Shown: in pieces, positions 54,816-64,000 of the stretch | Layout: every line of letters starts with the position of its first letter | Position numbering within the stretch: the stretch's first letter is position 1 | DNA from: GCA-2718035 sp964435285 | GTDB taxonomy: Bacteria > Bacteroidota > Bacteroidia > Flavobacteriales > TMED113 | DNA: 64,000 bases | Assembly: GCA_964435285.1 (NCBI GenBank) | Contig: CAYSYA010000003.1 | Coordinates: 86,059-150,058, forward strand | Direction of reading: 5' to 3' | The notes under the pieces: generated by a model | Database searches by the model: none | Seen by the model: only the letters and a program-made list of their open reading frames with translations | What the model was told of the DNA's origin: nothing | Made by a program: the position numbers and the translations under genes

Positions 54816-57800
54816 TATAGATCTTCTTTAATTAATGAATTGAAGTAATTATCCACTTTTTCTTTGTAATAATTTGTAAGTGACGGCGGGTATGTATTTA
54901 GTAACTCTTTTTGGTATTTTTTTAGTAGTTCATACTTTAGAGTTAAATTTTTTTCTGAATTTGAACTAACTCCCTCACTTGATTCCCTTTCTTTAGACTC
55001 CCCGTCTTCTCTTAATGCGCTATCCAATTCAAGTAATTTATTCATAATTTGTTTCTGTCGTAGTAAAGTTTCAATTGTAATATTTTTATTTACTATGTCT
55101 TGTTCAGTTTTTTCCATATTTTCAATAGCATTTTTTAAGTTATTAATATCTTCTTTTTTATCTAAACTATTTTCAAACTCTTTCAGGGCTAACCGAATCC
55201 TTTCTTGTTTGGCAAGCATTTCTACAAGTTCTTTTGAAAAACCTTGTTCTGAAGGACCTGGGCACTCCCCCCTTTGCATTTTTTCCATATGTTCCTGAAG
55301 TTCTTTCTGCATTTTTTTTAAATCACCTGGTTTGGGCTTACCGTTACCTGGTTTTTGACATTCTTGAGAGCTTGGTAGATCGGAGGATAGTTCTTTTTGT
55401 ATTTGTTCTAGTATTTGTCCTAGTAACACAGCTAAATTGTTAGCTGATGTCATTACATATTGTTGTTTAGCTGTTCCTTTAAAAGTTTCCCTTTCTCTAA
55501 AATAATCAATAGCTTCATTTGTTTTTTCTTGAATAATTCCTATTTCTCTGTTTACAGTTGCTGAAATTTGAGGTATTCTTTTGCTTAAAGCAAACAAAGA
55601 GTCTTCTATAACTTTTGCATCATTTCTTAAATCACCTTGTTTGTACATAAGCTGTATGTATTGAGGGTCATTAGAGTCCATATCATTCATTTGTACCATT
55701 AATTCTTCTTCAGATTTTGAAAAGAAAATTAAGTTTTCTAAAATCTGTCTTAAGGTTTCGATATTTTCCATTTGTTGTTCAATCGACTCTTCTTTTTGTT
55801 GTTCTTTAAGTTTATTTTTAAGTGTAGATAGTTGGTCAGCAGATGATTTTTGAGACTTAGATGCCTGTTTTTTTCTTTTTTTATTTATTTGATCAAGGCT
55901 ATTTTCCATTGCTTCTTGAATATTTTTTTCAAGATCTTCAGTGTCTAGTGGTGCTGTTTTGTTCAATTCTTTTCTAAGCTCTTTAAGTTTTTCAAGCTTT
56001 TCTTTAATATTTTTAAACTTTTCAACATTAGCCTCTTGCTTCATTTTTATTTTACTGAGATCAGAATTCTTTTCAATAGTTTTATTTGACAATTTTTCTT
56101 CCATATTTGATAAATTATTTAATTCATCTATTACTTCTTCAAGTTTTTTTTCAAACTCAAATTGTTTTAATAATTCTAAATTTCTATCAATTTCTTTCTC
56201 AATATCTAAATTTGATAATTTTAATTGTTCAATTTTCTCTTGAAGTTCTTTTTTATTAATATTTTCAATTGAATTTTCTAACTCTTCAAATAACTCTTTC
56301 ATTTCTTCAGGCATTAGTTTTTGAAAAAGTTCTTCTATAAGCTTTTGTTTCTCAAGTAATTTTTCGCTTATGCTTTGAATTTCGTTTCTTTTTTTATTGC
56401 TGGAGTCTATTTTTTTATCAATTTCTTTCAGTTGCTGTTCTAATGATTGGTAATTTTTTAATAGATTTTCAATTTTTGCTTTTGTTTTCCAGTCCATTTT
56501 TTCATCAATGAGTGCTTTTTCTATATTTTCTATTTCTTTAGATAAATTTTCAAGAGCGGTTAATTGATCTTCAAGCTCTTCTTCTATTTTTTCATTTTCC
56601 TGGTCCAGTTTTTCTAACACTTCGTTTTTGGAGGGCTTTTTATAAATTAATTTTTTAGAACGAGTTTTTTTATAATTATTTATTTTATCGTTATCATAAA
56701 CGGTGAAGTAGTATTCTAATTCTCCCCCTGGCTTTAAGGGAAATTTATTAATATCAAATGCCTGAAGAAATGTTTGGTTATTGGAATTATACTTTATTTT
56801 AATTTTTTCATTAATAATTGTGTCTTCATCTAGATTTTTAATTTGTGCTGTAAAAATTAACTTTAAAAAACCGTAATCATCTTGTATAGTACCTGACACT
56901 AGTCTTTTTAATGGCTCGATTGTATCCATTAATTCATCAATAGAAATTGCAGGGTAGCTATCTTTAATTACATCTACATTATAATAAAGAGAGTCTTTAA
57001 ACGATGTATGAGAGTTTGATGTGCTGACAACGTATTTAAAAGGTTCAACAACTTGCATTTTATATTGAGTTAATCCTGTTGAATCGGGTATTAAATTTAT
57101 TATTGAATCTCTTATACTGAGGTTTAACATATTGGTATTAATTGTTTGAAAATCCCAAGTTACCACACTACCCTCTGGAACAGAAAGAGACCCTGTGTTT
57201 TTGTATTTTTTCACATTTTGTTTTGTGTGTTTGGGAGGAGAAACAGTAACCTCCATTATATTTAAAACTGGAATAGGCAGGGTGGTTAAATTATAAATGC
57301 TTGATCTTACTTCTTCAGAGTGTAAATAAAATGAAATATCATCTTCTACATCTTTAAACTCATAATGAAAATCTCCATTTCCGGATGAATACATTTTATA
57401 ATTATTGTCGTTATAATTAACAAACACTTTTTCAGGTAATTTTTTTCCAACTGCATTAACTTCAATTTTAAAATTATTTTTTTCAAGAACTTCAAGTTTA
57501 TTGTTTTGTATAATAAATTTAAAAGGTGGTGGTGGTGAAAATTCTGAGTTATAGTTTATTATTCTATTAGACGCTTGAGAAATAAATCCGGTATTTCCTG
57601 AAAAAAAAATAATTAAAATAAAAATTATGGGAAAGCTGGATATTTTTAGATAATTTATTGTTTTTCTCCAGTCGATTGCGCCTTTAAATGAATAAGATTT
57701 TATTTCTAAATATTTTTTATCAATACTAGCGTTAATAAGTTCTCTTGAGTTATAATCAAGTTCGTTTAGTTCAAGTATATTTATTAGCTTATCTTCTATT

Positions 57801-58114
57801 TCAGGGAAGTGTAGGCCAATTAATTTAGCTACTCTTTTATTTTCATCAGATGAATTTTTTGAGAGAAATAATTTAAAAATTGGAATAATGATAAGTTTGA
57901 AAATTAAAATTGTAGAAATTGACAGATATGTCCAAAAAATAATTTTCCTAAAAGTTGAGTTTAAAAAAGAAAAATATTCTATTATGCAAATAATAATAAA
58001 AAACACTAAAAGAACGGAAAGACAGGATACTAACCCTCTAAATATCAAATTTCTGTGATATGATCGAGAAAACCCTTCTAATCTATTAATTACTCTGTCA
58101 ATCGATTTGTTCAT
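54815..58114 (-). CDS. DUF4175-family large membrane protein with long coiled coil
   Basis: A 1,099-aa protein with N-terminal membrane helices (about 28-48, 62-82 and 158-172), a beta-rich extracytoplasmic region (about 190-490) and then a very long Glu/Lys-rich coiled coil (about 500-900). It closes with a glutamine/methionine-rich conserved block (LPSSQECQKPGNGKPKPG, MEKMQRGECPG, LVEMLAKQERIRLALKEFE). This matches DUF4175, a Bacteroidota family of unknown function regularly next to ybeY and mnmG. It overlaps ybeY by 1 bp. An envelope-structural or stress role is possible but not shown. Confidence 0.85.
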   Translation of the reverse strand: MNKSIDRVINRLEGFSRSYHRNLIFRGLVSCLSVLLVFFIIICIIEYFSFLNSTFRKIIFWTYLSISTILIFKLIIIPIFKLFLSKNSSDENKRVAKLIGLHFPEIEDKLINILELNELDYNSRELINASIDKKYLEIKSYSFKGAIDWRKTINYLKISSFPIIFILIIFFSGNTGFISQASNRIINYNSEFSPPPPFKFIIQNNKLEVLEKNNFKIEVNAVGKKLPEKVFVNYNDNNYKMYSSGNGDFHYEFKDVEDDISFYLHSEEVRSSIYNLTTLPIPVLNIMEVTVSPPKHTKQNVKKYKNTGSLSVPEGSVVTWDFQTINTNMLNLSIRDSIINLIPDSTGLTQYKMQVVEPFKYVVSTSNSHTSFKDSLYYNVDVIKDSYPAISIDELMDTIEPLKRLVSGTIQDDYGFLKLIFTAQIKNLDEDTIINEKIKIKYNSNNQTFLQAFDINKFPLKPGGELEYYFTVYDNDKINNYKKTRSKKLIYKKPSKNEVLEKLDQENEKIEEELEDQLTALENLSKEIENIEKALIDEKMDWKTKAKIENLLKNYQSLEQQLKEIDKKIDSSNKKRNEIQSISEKLLEKQKLIEELFQKLMPEEMKELFEELENSIENINKKELQEKIEQLKLSNLDIEKEIDRNLELLKQFEFEKKLEEVIDELNNLSNMEEKLSNKTIEKNSDLSKIKMKQEANVEKFKNIKEKLEKLKELRKELNKTAPLDTEDLEKNIQEAMENSLDQINKKRKKQASKSQKSSADQLSTLKNKLKEQQKEESIEQQMENIETLRQILENLIFFSKSEEELMVQMNDMDSNDPQYIQLMYKQGDLRNDAKVIEDSLFALSKRIPQISATVNREIGIIQEKTNEAIDYFRERETFKGTAKQQYVMTSANNLAVLLGQILEQIQKELSSDLPSSQECQKPGNGKPKPGDLKKMQKELQEHMEKMQRGECPGPSEQGFSKELVEMLAKQERIRLALKEFENSLDKKEDINNLKNAIENMEKTEQDIVNKNITIETLLRQKQIMNKLLELDSALREDGESKERESSEGVSSNSEKNLTLKYELLKKYQKELLNTYPPSLTNYYKEKVDNYFNSLIKEDL

Positions 58115-58221
58115 TATGTAAAATTACTAATATTAACATTATAATTTTATAACTAATTTATATTTTAAATATTTAAGTTTTATTTTATTTATTATATGTT
58201 ACACCAAATATAATTAAGACT

Positions 58222-58229
58222 TATATTTG
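58222..58229 (+). promoter_or_regulatory. -7 element upstream of gltX
   Basis: TATATTTG matches TAnnTTTG and ends 19 bp before the gltX ATG, in the 134-bp gap divergent from the DUF4175 gene. The spacing matches that seen at hppA. Confidence 0.5.
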
Positions 58230-58248
58230 TTCATTCTATTTAATATTT

Positions 58249-59772
58249 ATGAAAAAAAAAACTAGAGTTCGATTTGCGCCAAGCCCAACAGGCCCCTTAC
58301 ATATGGGGGGCGTAAGAACAGCGCTTTACAATTATTTATATGCAAAAAAAATGAAAGGTCAGTTTATTCTACGGATTGAAGACACTGATCAGTCTCGTTA
58401 TGTTGATGGTGCTGAAAAATATATTTTAGAAAGCCTTGAATGGTGCGGATTAAAATTCGATGAGGGTCCTCATTTAAAAGGTAATTTTGGCCCATACAGA
58501 CAGTCAGAAAGAAAAGAACTTTATAATCTTCATGTAAATAAACTCATTGATTCAGGGAACGCATATTATGCCTTTGACTCAGAGGAAGAGTTAGAAGAGA
58601 TGCGTTTAAATTTAAAAAAAGCCGGTTCCCAGTCTCCACAATACAATCATGTTTCTAGACAAAACATGAAAAATTCACTTACACTTTCTCATGATGAAGT
58701 TAATAGAAGATTAGAAAAAAAAGACCCTTATGTTATAAGAATCAAAATGCCTAGAAATAAAGTCATAAAATTTAAGGACAGTATTCGTGGCTGGGTATCT
58801 TTTAATACGAATCATTTAGATGACAAAGTGTTGTTTAAGTCTGATGGTATGCCGACATACCATTTGGCTAACGTAGTAGATGATTATTTAATGAAAATAA
58901 CTAATGTAATTAGAGGGGAGGAGTGGTTACCTTCAGCACCGCTTCATGTATATTTATATCAAGCTTTTGGTTGGGACAAGGATATGCCGGAATTTGCCCA
59001 CTTGCCTTTAATTTTGAACCCAGAGGGAGACGGTAAGTTAAGTAAAAGAGATGGTGATCGACTGGGCTTTCCAATTTTTCCTATAAAATGGAAAAACAGT
59101 CAGACTAAAAAATTTATTCTTGGTTACCAAGAAAAAGGTTTTTTTTCATCTGCATTTATTAATATGTTAGCTTTTTTAGGATGGAATCCAGGAAATAATA
59201 AAGAAATATTTTCTTTAGAAGAATTAGTTGAAGAATTTAGTTTAGAAAGAGTGGGAAAATCAGGGTCACGGTATGACTATCAAAAAACAAAATGGTTTAA
59301 TCAACAACATTTGAGATTAATGTCAAATAAAGAAATTTATGAAAACATTGATTTCTCAAAAAAAATTCAAAAAAGCGATGAATATTTACTTAATGTGATT
59401 GATCTTGTTAAAGAAAGATGCATTTTTTATGAGGATATAATAAAAGAATCTGACTATTTATTTAATGTCCCAGAAAAATATGATGAAATTTCTGTTCAGA
59501 AAAAATGGAACAAAGAATCTGTTGCTCATTTAAAGAAACTAAAAGCTAAATTCAAGTCTTGTGAAGATTTTTCAAAAGAAAATTTAGAACAAATTTTCAA
59601 AGAATATTTAGCTTCAGAAAATGTAGGCTTTGGTAAAGTTATGCCTGCTTTAAGAATTTCTATAACAGGAAAAATGCAAGGCCCATCGATGTTTTCAGTA
59701 ATGGCATTATTAGGTCACAAAGATGTTTTAAATAGAATAGATAAATCAATTTCAACTTTAGGAGATGGGTAG
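58249..59772 (+). CDS. gltX: Glutamyl-tRNA synthetase
   Basis: Charges tRNA-Glu and, because gatA is present, probably also tRNA-Gln. The 507-aa class I enzyme has the HIGH equivalent PSPTGPLHMGGVRTALYNYL near residue 10, LNPEGDGKLSKRDGDRLGFP (KMSKS equivalent KLSKR near residue 264) and a C-terminal anticodon-binding helical domain. It starts after its own -7 element and overlaps folB by 8 bp. Confidence 0.97.
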   Translation: MKKKTRVRFAPSPTGPLHMGGVRTALYNYLYAKKMKGQFILRIEDTDQSRYVDGAEKYILESLEWCGLKFDEGPHLKGNFGPYRQSERKELYNLHVNKLIDSGNAYYAFDSEEELEEMRLNLKKAGSQSPQYNHVSRQNMKNSLTLSHDEVNRRLEKKDPYVIRIKMPRNKVIKFKDSIRGWVSFNTNHLDDKVLFKSDGMPTYHLANVVDDYLMKITNVIRGEEWLPSAPLHVYLYQAFGWDKDMPEFAHLPLILNPEGDGKLSKRDGDRLGFPIFPIKWKNSQTKKFILGYQEKGFFSSAFINMLAFLGWNPGNNKEIFSLEELVEEFSLERVGKSGSRYDYQKTKWFNQQHLRLMSNKEIYENIDFSKKIQKSDEYLLNVIDLVKERCIFYEDIIKESDYLFNVPEKYDEISVQKKWNKESVAHLKKLKAKFKSCEDFSKENLEQIFKEYLASENVGFGKVMPALRISITGKMQGPSMFSVMALLGHKDVLNRIDKSISTLGDG

Positions 59773-60121
59773 AATAATAATAAGAGACGTTAAAACGTAT
59801 GCTTTTCACGGGTGCTTACCTGCTGAAAAGAAAATAGGTGGAGTTTATAAAACAACGATTTGGATTGATGGAGACTTTACTGAATCAGAAAAGGAAGATG
59901 ATCTGACCAAAACTGTAGATTATGAAAAGGTAACTTCGTTAATTCTGGATGAAATGAAACAGTCATCTGACCTTATTGAGCATGTTGCTCGAAGAATTTT
60001 AAATAAAACATTTTCAACATTTTCAAATATTAAAAAATTAAAAGTTAAGATAGTTAAAATAAAACCACCTGTGAGCGCAGATATTCCTCAAGTAGAATAT
60101 ATTTTAAAGAAAAAAAGATAA
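59765..60121 (+). CDS. folB: Dihydroneopterin aldolase
   Basis: Converts 7,8-dihydroneopterin to 6-hydroxymethyl-7,8-dihydropterin in folate synthesis. The 118-aa protein has the FolB features: IRDVKTYAFHGCLPAEKKIGG, TVDYEKVTSLI, LIEHVARRI and the C-terminal KIKPPVSADIPQVEY with the family lysine. It overlaps gltX by 8 bp. No other folate genes are adjacent. Confidence 0.93.
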   Translation: MGRIIIRDVKTYAFHGCLPAEKKIGGVYKTTIWIDGDFTESEKEDDLTKTVDYEKVTSLILDEMKQSSDLIEHVARRILNKTFSTFSNIKKLKVKIVKIKPPVSADIPQVEYILKKKR

Positions 60122-60154
60122 TTAACATTTAAGTGGACTATTATAATATTTTAT

Positions 60155-60162
60155 TATGTTTG
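60155..60162 (+). promoter_or_regulatory. -7 element of tRNA-Cys
   Basis: TATGTTTG matches TAnnTTTG and ends 8 bp before the tRNA 5' end, the same placement as at tRNA-Arg. Confidence 0.5.
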
Positions 60163-60170
60163 CAGCCTAA

Positions 60171-60241
60171 GGTCGGATGGCCGAGTGGCTAGGCAGTGGT
60201 CTGCAAAACCATCTACACCGGTTCGAATCCGGTTCCGACCT
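60171..60241 (+). tRNA. tRNA-Cys, anticodon GCA
   Basis: A 71-nt cloverleaf: acceptor GGTCGGA/TCCGACC with discriminator T (usual for tRNA-Cys), anticodon stem GTGGT/ACCAT with loop CTGCAAA (anticodon GCA), T-stem ACCGG/CCGGT with loop TTCGAAT, and D-stem GCC/GGC. CCA is not encoded. It is preceded by a -7 element and followed by a run of T. Confidence 0.96.
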
Positions 60242-60259
60242 CTTTTTTTTCTAATTCGA

Positions 60260-60293
60260 AAAACTTTATCAACAAGTTTTCAACATTTTTTTT
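60260..60293 (+). terminator. Possible terminator hairpin after tRNA-Cys
   Basis: AAAACTT at 60260-60266 pairs with AAGTTTT at 60274-60280 across a 7-nt loop, followed shortly by a run of eight T. The stem is short and AT-rich, so it would be weak. A T-run also directly follows the tRNA. Confidence 0.4.
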
Positions 60294-60482
60294 GTATTTA
60301 CCATATATTTTTTAGAAATTTAATAAAACTGTGGAATGCCCCATTTTGTACAATTTTTTTGCATTTCCACAATAATAACAGATTTAAAATAAATAAACCA
60401 ACCCCCCTTTTTAGGGTGATACTCCTAGAGTAGCCTTGGGCTTTGGTTATTTTTTTTTATTAAAATTTAATAATTAGTAGCT

Positions 60483-63400
60483 ATGAAAAAACAATTATCA
60501 ATCCTTAAAATAATGTTTGTGGCATTATTTTCAATATTTTCTTTATCAATTATTAATGCACAAGATTTTGACTTTACAGTTACTGACGCAAATATGACAG
60601 TACAAGTAAGTGCTGAAATTTGTAGTTCAGTTATGGATGAGGGAGATTTGTTAGGTGCCTTTTTTACACATCCCGATGGATATTTACAATGCGCAGGTTA
60701 TCAAACTTTCTTAGGAGATCAATTAGCAATTGCTGTTATGGCTTCGGAATCAGGTTTGTTCAATGGTTATGCCCCAGGTGATGAGTTTCAGTGGGCCATA
60801 TTTGATCAATCTGAAGGAACTACAGTGCTTTTAGATTCAGAAATGAACTCGAGCCCTCCTTTCTCGACAACTTATATTGCAAACGGATTTGGTCAAATAT
60901 TATCACTCTCTGTTTCTACAGGTGTTGATTGTGAAGATTCTGATTCAGTTTACGGAATGTCGTGTTCAGTTGCTGTGGGTGCCCTAGGCTGTAGTTTTGA
61001 TGGTGGAGCAGGACCAATTTCTGACTTTTGTCCAGTGACATGTGATACTTGCGATGGGGGATCTGCCCCTGTGCCAGGTTGTACTAACTCTTCTGCAATT
61101 AATTATGATTCTTCCGCTACTGAGGATGATGGTTCATGTATAGTGATTGGTTGTACTTGTGAAATTGCGATTAACTACAATGCAGATGCAACTCTTGATG
61201 ATTCATCTTGTGTAGTTCTTTCAGGATGTGCTGATCCAACTGCAGAAAACTATTCTGGTGACAATTGTTCTTCCAATGACCCAATAAATAATATTTGTGA
61301 ATATGCCCCTGTGGATGTGTCTATAGGTCCATTTGAATATGAAATTACTGACGCAAACATGACTGTGCAGCTTTCAGGTTCTGCAGCTACATGGAATGGT
61401 GGATCCCCGCCACCAAACGGGTCTTTAATTGGAGCTTTTTTTACTAATAACGATGGAGAATTACAATGTGCTGGTTATGCAGAGATGACGGGTGAGGATC
61501 AATATGCAATTGCGGTTTGGGCTTCCGAATCTGGATTAGATAATGGTTTTGCCGCAGGTGAAGAGTTTACATGGATATTATCATACGGTGGAGAATCTTT
61601 CATAGCAGATTCTTTCGTAATGAATTCTAACCCACCTTTTTCAACGACATTTGTTGCCAATGGTTTTGGACAAATATTATCTGTTAACTTTTCTGGTGAA
61701 ATTTCTGAAATTTCCGGTTGTACAGATAATTCAGCATGTAATTATAATGCTGATGCAACCGTAGACGATGGTTCATGTACTATGCCAAACGAGTGTGGCT
61801 CATGTGATGGTGATTTGTCTTGCTTAGGCTGCACAGATGCTACAGCATGTAACTATGACTCATCTGCAACGGAAGATAATGGTACTTGTACTTATGCAGA
61901 CTCAGGCTATGACTGTAATGGTGTTTGTTTAAATGATGTTGATGGAGATGGAGTTTGTGATGAATTTGAAGTTGGTGGTTGTACAGATGCTACAGCATGT
62001 AACTATGACTCATCTGCAACAGACGACAATGGTTCTTGTACTTACGCTGATTCAGGCTATGACTGTAATGGTATTTGTTTAAATGATGTTGATGGAGATG
62101 GAGTTTGTGATGAATTTGAAGTTGGTGGNNNNNNNNNNNNNNNNNNNNNNNNNNNNNNNNNNNNNNNNNNNNNNNNNNNNNNNNNNNNNNNNNNNNNNNN
62201 NNNNNNNNNNNNNNNNNNNNNNNNNNNNTGGTATTTGTTTAAATGATGTTGATGGAGATGGAGTTTGTGATGAATTTGAAGTTAGTGGTTGTACTAATGA
62301 ATTAGCAATTAATTATAATCCATTAGCTACTGATGAAGACGGCACATGTACTTATGATTGTAATTTAGTTGATTTATTCTTTACATGGGATGCTTATGTA
62401 AACGAAAATCAATTTACTGTTAATGATTTATCGGGCTCACTTATTCTATCTGGTAATGCAACAGAAACAATTTTTTCAGATTGTTTGAACCCTGGAGTTT
62501 ATGTAATTAATATTACAGACTCATTTGGAGATGGTGTAATAAATGGAAATGTTTTAGTTACTGATAACGGTGAAGAAGTTGAACTTTATCCATCGTCCTC
62601 ATTTGATGGGACTTGGTCTGAAACTTCAATATACTTTGCAATAGGTGGTGCTGAAATAGTTCCCGGCTGCATGAACCAGGACGCAGAAAATTATAATGCT
62701 GATGCAAATATTGATTATTTACAAGAGTGTGAATATCCTTTGGAGGCGGGACCTGATTGGGTTGTGGTTTCAACTGACCCTTCTAGTTCTCATATTATTG
62801 GTCTTATGCCTGGCTCAAACTTTTCTATAGATGGTGTAGAATTAACAGCAGGTTCCTATATTGGTGTATTTTACACTGATGACAATGGAGATTGGGCTTG
62901 TGGTGGATTTACTGAGTGGGGCGGCCCAGGTTCGGTTGGTGTAATTTCAGCTCAAATGGATGATTCTACTACTGACGAAAAAGATGGTTTTTCAGAGGGA
63001 GAACCTCTACACTTTAGAGTTTGGTCACAAGATTTTGTTTGTGAATATAGTGATGCAACAAATTCAGTTTATTCTGAGCAAGATTTCTTCTTTACTTCTG
63101 ATGACGGTTTATTTACAACTAATGGAATTTCTGGTTTAATGGGATTTGATGTTGCAAATCTTACAATTTCAGAGACACATTCAGATTATACCGGCTTTGG
63201 AGTTTCATGTAATGGAGCCACAGATGGATCTATTGATGTTACAGTATCTGGTGGAACAGCACCATATTCATATATTTGGTCTAATGGGGCCACTTCAGAA
63301 GACATTTCTGATCTTGGGGCAGGCACTTATTCAGTAGTTGTAACAGACGTTAATGATTGTTCGGTTACTATAGAAGTTGTTATTACTGAGTCAGAATCGA

Positions 63401-64000
63401 TGGCTATTTCAGAAGTCCACTCTGACTACACTGGCTTTGGAGTTTCATGTAATGGGGCAACAGACGGTTCTATTGATGTAACAGTAACAGGGGGTACAGG
63501 AAATTATACTTACGCTTGGTCAAACGGAGCAACAAGTGAAGATCTTTCTGAAATTGGAGCTGGTACTTATTCAGTGGTTGCTACTGATGAGAATGGTTGT
63601 TCAGTTTCAATTGAAGTTGATATTATTGAATCAGATGAAATGGTTATTTCAGAAACTCATTCAGATTACACTGGCTTTGGTGTTTCAGGAGCAGGAGCAA
63701 CAGACGGCTCTATTGATGTAACAGTAACAGGCGGTACAGGAAACTATACTTATGAATGGTCAAATGGTGCATCTACAGAAGATGTTTCTGAGCTTGGAGC
63801 AGGTACTTATTCAGTTGTTGTTACTGATGAAAATGGTTGTTCAGTTTCAATTGAAGTTGAAATTACTGAACCAATTGGAATGGAAATTTCAGAGACTCAC
63901 TCTGACTACACTGGCTTTGGAGTTTCATGTAATGGAGCAACAGACGGTTCTATTGACGTAACAGTAACAGGAGGTACAGGAAACTATACTTACGCATGGT
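60483..64000 (+). CDS. SprB-like repetitive secreted adhesin (interrupted by a scaffold gap, 3' end outside window)
   Basis: A very large surface protein, probably a T9SS cargo, with a signal peptide (about 1-26, cut after INA). Order: an ~120-aa domain (from DFTVTDANMTVQVS), a Cys-rich CDTC segment, Cys-bounded calcium-like units (GCTNSSAINYDSSATEDDGSC), a second copy of the 120-aa domain (from YEITDANMTVQLS), 50-aa Cys-rich units, the N-run 62129-62228, a related third domain (DWVVVSTDPSSSHIIG) and SprB repeats of 80 aa (TGFGVSCNGATDGSIDVTV). The frame shifts across the 100 N because the gap size is a placeholder; from 62230 on, the frame is open to the window end. SprB is the gliding-motility adhesin in Flavobacterium. 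The sorting domain would lie beyond the window. Confidence 0.85.
61827..62283 (+). repeat. Tandem 150-bp Cys-rich repeats, collapsed at the gap
   Basis: Two near-identical 150-bp (50-aa) units, 61827-61976 and 61977-62126 (GCTDATACNYDSSAT to DGDGVCDEFEVG). A third unit begins with GG at 62127 and is cut by the N-run. After it, codons 31-50 of the unit resume at 62229. Cys and Asp positions are kept. DVDGDGVCDEF looks like a dockerin/thrombospondin-3-type calcium loop. Confidence 0.9.
62129..62228. other. Scaffold gap of 100 N inside the tandem repeat
   Basis: Exactly 100 unknown bases between near-identical 150-bp repeats. The number is the usual placeholder for an unknown length. Repeat phase predicts a real length of 90 bp plus a multiple of 150 (see findings). 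Confidence 0.95.
63166..64000 (+). repeat. SprB-type 240-bp tandem repeats
   Basis: Units of 240 bp (80 aa) begin at 63166, 63406, 63646 and 63886, the last cut by the window end. Each starts ISE(T/V)HSDYTGFGVS and contains GATDGSIDVTV, GGT, WSNGA and GAGTYSVV, the SprB-repeat pattern. Unit 3 reads GVSGAG instead of GVSCNG, losing its first Cys. Confidence 0.93.

Noticed and set aside
60185..60433. 82-codon open frame after folB
   Set aside because: It starts inside tRNA-Cys and continues through the T-rich spacer; there is no family resemblance and the composition is non-coding.
60483..62246. A 587-codon protein ending shortly after the N-run
   Set aside because: The stop arises only because 100 N is an arbitrary gap length; repeat phase shows the real frame continues.
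62558..63961. Several 60-70 codon open frames in other frames or on the other strand
   Set aside because: They repeat at the 240-bp periodicity of the SprB array and are shadows of the repeats in the true frame.
1..64000. CRISPR arrays, insertion sequences, prophage, rRNA genes
   Set aside because: No direct-repeat/spacer pattern, transposase, phage structural gene or rRNA-like sequence was seen; the only tandem repeats are coding.

Overview
The window looks like a chromosomal segment of a low-GC member of the Bacteroidota, most likely a marine-type Flavobacteriales. Four things support this. The gene neighbourhoods are typical of the phylum: ileS-dksA-like-lspA, DUF4175-ybeY-mnmG, porZ-recO and mltD-DUF4837. 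Type IX secretion (T9SS) parts are present (SprE/PorW and PorZ), together with proteins ending in T9SS sorting domains. The F-ATPase operon lacks beta and epsilon. Several genes have the Bacteroidota -7 promoter element TAnnTTTG instead of an obvious Shine-Dalgarno sequence. A run of exactly 100 N at 62129-62228 shows this is a scaffolded draft assembly.

Layout. 1-6890 (+): end of ileS, a DksA-like protein, lspA, a membrane pyrophosphatase (hppA) and uvrC. 6891-7202: an extremely AT-rich gene-free spacer between converging genes, holding an 18-bp inverted repeat. 7203-10689 (-): a double-ATPase ABC protein, a serine hydrolase and lipB. 10702-14360 (+): lysS, rpiB and a secreted M28 peptidase. 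14357-20698 (-): a compact five-gene run of M23 peptidase, GH3 family protein, dxr, rseP and an ALDH7-type dehydrogenase. 20806-31545 (+): sprE, a bactofilin, two small AtpI/AtpZ-like membrane proteins, atpBEFHAG, a sensor kinase and an enoyl-CoA hydratase. 31548-41074 (+): a tightly overlapping envelope cluster (flippase, dut, nucleotidyltransferase, TPR protein, EnvC-like protein, tatA, gatA, mltD, DUF4837). 41064-46665 (-): TonB-dependent receptor, recO, porZ. 46729-49127: tRNA-Arg, a secreted protein of unknown function, a secreted glycan-binding/Hint fusion, a 36-aa membrane microprotein and a YbjQ protein. 49179-52484 (+): a CotH-kinase T9SS substrate. 52528-58114 (-): mnmG, ybeY, DUF4175. 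58249-60241 (+): gltX, folB, tRNA-Cys. 60483 to the end (+): a huge repetitive SprB-like secreted adhesin, broken by the N-run and by the window edge.

How the genes work together. Much of the window serves the cell envelope: lipoprotein maturation (LspA), proteolysis (RseP), isoprenoid supply (DXR), peptidoglycan remodelling (M23, EnvC-like, MltD), glycan export (flippase, nucleotidyltransferase), Tat export and T9SS secretion. Candidate T9SS cargo (CotH protein, SprB-like adhesin) lies in the same window. HppA and the F-ATPase represent energy conservation at the inner membrane.

Most notable observations. (1) The strand composition flips near 5-9 kb in the direction expected of a replication terminus. 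(2) A parS-like palindrome sits beside mnmG. (3) HppA carries residues suggesting a Flavobacterium-type K+-dependent H+ pump. (4) A secreted glycan-binding/Hint fusion shares a nearly identical 35-bp upstream element with the unrelated gene before it. (5) Two genes are very small: a 57-aa AtpZ-like protein and a 36-aa membrane protein coupled to ybjQ. (6) The adhesin reading frame can be rejoined across the N-run from repeat arithmetic. I did not find a clear, wholly new multi-gene system. The Hint fusion pair is the closest candidate.
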